Shown: piece by piece, positions 4,979 through 7,245 of the stretch
Numbering within the stretch: the stretch's first letter is position 1
Layout: each line of letters opens with the position of its first letter
Assembly (NCBI GenBank): GCA_012514785.1
Contig: JAAYZP010000252.1
Span: 1-7,245 of the forward strand
Direction of reading: 5' to 3'
From: Propionibacterium sp.
Lineage (GTDB): Bacteria > Actinomycetota > Actinomycetes > Propionibacteriales > Propionibacteriaceae
Length of the DNA: 7,245 bases
Translations under genes and position numbers: made by a program
The notes under the pieces: model-generated
What the model was told of the DNA's origin: nothing
The model's database searches: none
Seen by the model: the letters and a program-made list of their open reading frames with translations, nothing else

Positions 4979-6129
4979 CCGTCTCCATGCTCCGCGCCGA
5001 CGACGCCGACAAGCAGCGCGCCTTCCTCGGTCTGCTGGCCACCCCCGTCGTCACGCCCTGGACCGACGACGCCCTCTACGTGCTCGTCCACCGCCACGCG
5101 CACACGCTCACCACCTGGTGCAAACGCCTCGGCTACCGCCTCGCCCACCTCGACCAGTGCTACCGCCTGCGCCGCGTCCCCGTCGACGGCGCCGTCGCGC
5201 TCCCGGTCGGCGCCCGCCTCGACCGCCCCCAGCTGCTGCTGTCCCTCTACGCCGCCGCCAGCCTCGAGGACCACCGCGAGGACTCCATCACCCTCCAGGA
5301 GATCTCCGACGTCGTGCGCCTCAGCGCCGCCGGCCGCGGCGGCTGGCCCTACGACCCCGATCAGCGCCGCCACCGCTCCCTCTTCGTCACCGCCCTCGAC
5401 TGGCTCGTCTCCCAGGGCGTCCTCGAACTCCGCACCGACGACGCCCTCCGGCAAGGCTGGGAAGTCAGCGGCGAAGGCATCGGCGCCGGCTACATCATCC
5501 ACCGCGACGCACTCATGCTCCTGATCGACACCGGCGACGTCGACCTCGCGCTAGCCCGTCGCGTCATGGAGGGCGACGACACCCGCGGCGTGCGCCTGCT
5601 GCGCGCCATCGTCGAGACCCAGGCGCTCTACCCGGACGAACTCGACGACGCCGACCGCACCTACCTCACCGGCCAGCGGGCCCGCCTCGCCCGCCTCGCG
5701 GAGGAGATGACCGGCGGCGCCGTCGAGATCCGCTCCGACGTCATCGCGCTCACCATCGCGCCCGACCGTTCCCTGCCGGCATCGCTGCAGCTCGACTTCC
5801 CGGGCGCCACCGCCCTCGACTGGGCCTGCCTCGCGCTGATCGACGACCTCGCCGGCGCCGGAGCCGGCACGCGCGAGGGCTGCGGCGAGCAGCAAGCGCG
5901 CGACCTCGCCGCCGACCTGCACGAGCGCGCCGGCCGGCAGCTCACCGTCGAGCTCCGGGAGTCGCCCGACGCCCTGATGCGCGCCGTCGGCGAACGACTC
6001 GGAGGCCTCGGCCTCCTGCGGATCGCGGACGGCTGCTGGCGACTCACCCCGCTGGCCGCCCGCTACCGCGACGCCGAACTGCGCAGCGCGCACGACGAAC
6101 CACCCCCCACGCTGATGGAGCTCGAATGA
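4975..6129 (+). CDS. jetB: Wadjet type II JetB (TIGR02678 / DUF2398)
   Basis: This 384-residue protein is the winged-helix, KITE-like (MukE-analogous) subunit of the complex. TIGR02678 features are QRAFLGLLATPVVTPWTDDALYVLVHRHAHTL near residues 14-45, YRLRRVP (about 63-69), the helix RPQLLLSLYAAASLEDH (about 83-99), and the winged-helix-like segment SLFVTALDWLVSQGVLELR (about 134-152). The C-terminus, LRIADGCWRLTPLAARYRD, resembles the last wing. ATG 4975 overlaps the jetA stop, with GGAG 4963-4966 eight bases upstream; ATG 4987 is a less likely alternative. It overlaps jetC by ATGA. By family knowledge JetB decorates the JetA kleisin and helps grip DNA. Length and order match known type II operons. 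Confidence 0.92.
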   Translation: MTVSMLRADDADKQRAFLGLLATPVVTPWTDDALYVLVHRHAHTLTTWCKRLGYRLAHLDQCYRLRRVPVDGAVALPVGARLDRPQLLLSLYAAASLEDHREDSITLQEISDVVRLSAAGRGGWPYDPDQRRHRSLFVTALDWLVSQGVLELRTDDALRQGWEVSGEGIGAGYIIHRDALMLLIDTGDVDLALARRVMEGDDTRGVRLLRAIVETQALYPDELDDADRTYLTGQRARLARLAEEMTGGAVEIRSDVIALTIAPDRSLPASLQLDFPGATALDWACLALIDDLAGAGAGTREGCGEQQARDLAADLHERAGRQLTVELRESPDALMRAVGERLGGLGLLRIADGCWRLTPLAARYRDAELRSAHDEPPPTLMELE

Positions 6130-7245
6130 CCACCGACGACGCACTGAAGGCTTGGCGCGACGCCGCCATCGCCGGCGGCCTGCCCACCCCGCACCGCACC
6201 CGCTGGCAGGCGCTGCGCGCCGGCGTCGTCAACCTGTGGGAGTTCGAAGCCGCCGAATACTGGTACGCCGACGGCTGGGCCCAACTGACGGGCAGCAACG
6301 AGACCGGCAAGTCGTCCCTGATGGCGCTCACCACTCTCATCCCGTGGCTCGCCGACACTTCCAGCGACAAGATCGACACCCTCGGCCGCTCCGGCAAGCA
6401 GTTCTCCTACTACGTGCGCCCCACCGGCCGCGAGGGAGACCGCCGCGACGCCAGCGCATCCTTCTACCACGGCTGGCTCTGGGTGGAATACGCCCGCGTC
6501 GTCGACGACGAGCCCGAGTTCTTCACCACACTCCTCTACGCCTCCGCCCGCACCGGCAGCCCCAAGACGAACCTCACCTGGTGCACCGCCGCCGGCCACC
6601 GCGTCAGCGACGGGCTCCGCCTCACCGAGGGCCGCGACGTCGTGGTGCCGAAAGCCATCGACCTGCCCGGCTTCGAGGTGCACCCGTCGGCCACCTCGTA
6701 CAGGGCGGCGCTCGCATCGCGGCTGCTGGGCGGCAGCGTCGACCGGCTGGAGAACGTCGGCAAGATCCTCAAGGTCACCCGCACGCCCAAGCTCGGCGCA
6801 CAGCTCGACGCGAGCTTCGTCACCGAGCGCCTCCGCGACGCGCTCCCCGAGCTGAACCGCTCCGAGGTGGACCGCCTCGCGGAAGGCTGGGACCAGCTCG
6901 ACCAGATCCGCGACGACCTCCAGCGCGCCCGCGACGCCGCCGACGAGGTGGCCGGCTTCGCGAGACGCGCCTGGCGTCCCTGGCTCGGTGCGGTCCTCCG
7001 GCTCGCGGCCGACGAGGCGGTCAGCCTGCAGTCCGACTTCGACCGGGTCACCCGCGGCGAGCGCGAGGCCAAGGAGCGTCTCGCGGAGAGCCGTCGCGAG
7101 GAGGCCGAGCTCACCCGCCAGCAGGAAGTGACCCAGCTGAGCGCCGACACCACCCGCGCCGAGGCCGATGCGCTCCGTGCCTCCGCGAGCTACCGCGACG
7201 CCGAAGCCCGCTCCGCGAACGCGCGCCAGGCGGAGGTCGACGCCG
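6126..7245 (+). CDS. jetC: Wadjet type II JetC, SMC-like ATPase (TIGR02680), 3' end outside window
   Basis: The first 373 residues of a protein usually above 1,300 residues are present; no stop occurs before the edge. JetC is the MukB-like ATPase motor that extrudes plasmid DNA before JetD cleaves it. The N-terminal head half is visible: RWQALRAGVVNLWEF (26-40), then Walker A GSNETGKSS (56-64), FYHGWLWVEYAR (113-124), and RTPKLGAQLDASFVTERLRDALPELN (219-244), a typical TIGR02680 segment. A charged coiled coil begins near residue 255 and runs to the edge. The signature motif, Walker B and hinge lie downstream. The Walker A keeps GX4GKS but has NET where related proteins usually have NGS or NGA. 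ATG 6126 overlaps jetB (ATGA), with GGAG 6117-6120 five bases upstream. jetD (TIGR02679, the TOPRIM nuclease) is expected next. Confidence 0.92.
   Translation, partial: MTTDDALKAWRDAAIAGGLPTPHRTRWQALRAGVVNLWEFEAAEYWYADGWAQLTGSNETGKSSLMALTTLIPWLADTSSDKIDTLGRSGKQFSYYVRPTGREGDRRDASASFYHGWLWVEYARVVDDEPEFFTTLLYASARTGSPKTNLTWCTAAGHRVSDGLRLTEGRDVVVPKAIDLPGFEVHPSATSYRAALASRLLGGSVDRLENVGKILKVTRTPKLGAQLDASFVTERLRDALPELNRSEVDRLAEGWDQLDQIRDDLQRARDAADEVAGFARRAWRPWLGAVLRLAADEAVSLQSDFDRVTRGEREAKERLAESRREEAELTRQQEVTQLSADTTRAEADALRASASYRDAEARSANARQAEVDA

Noticed and set aside
6126..7153. Minus-strand frames opposite jetC
   Set aside because: They are shadows of the open jetC frame, which has Walker A and TIGR02680 segments and simply lacks a stop before the window edge.

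Overview
The window looks like part of a defence and stress island from a GC-rich actinobacterium, plausibly a Mycobacteriales relative such as Gordonia, Rhodococcus, Nocardia or Tsukamurella. The genus is a guess. The grounds are strongly C/G-ending codons in the right half, frequent GTG starts, TANNNT -10 boxes placed for leaderless mRNAs, and the resemblance of the protein families.

Left part, about 1-2530, with visibly lower GC: the 3' end of a Fic-family gene (winged-helix C-terminus only), then repeat copy 1, a MazEF-type ribbon-helix-helix antitoxin and PemK/MazF toxin pair, repeat copy 2, and a MntA-HepT pair in which the nucleotidyltransferase antitoxin carries an N-terminal XRE helix-turn-helix. 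The two repeats are about 117 bp each, lie exactly 847 bp apart, and contain a long perfect hairpin followed by a second stem. They sit just upstream of each module's promoter and so punctuate the array. Next, on the minus strand, is a small uncatalogued 44-codon ORF with a good promoter and Shine-Dalgarno. Its stop overlaps an eight-residue stub resembling the start of a PIN toxin, probably the remains of a vapBC-like module. A degenerate palindromic (REP-like) patch follows.

Right part, 2535-7245, with very high GC: a minus-strand monoglyceride-lipase-like alpha/beta hydrolase, divergent from a tightly coupled operon of jetA, jetB and the first 373 codons of jetC. This is a type II Wadjet (TIGR02677/02678/02680) anti-plasmid SMC-like system. 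jetD is expected beyond the right edge. The 80-bp divergent intergenic region holds a 10-bp perfect palindrome at the -35 position of both predicted promoters.

Functionally, the intact toxin-antitoxin pairs use a GTGA stop/start overlap and the Jet genes an ATGA overlap, so both are translationally coupled. Wadjet recognises and cleaves plasmid DNA. MazF is an mRNA endonuclease family, and HepT an RNase neutralised by MntA-catalysed AMPylation. No gene here is of wholly unknown type apart from the small minus-strand ORF. The most unusual features are the paired structured repeats, the vapBC-like relic, and the non-canonical Walker A of JetC.
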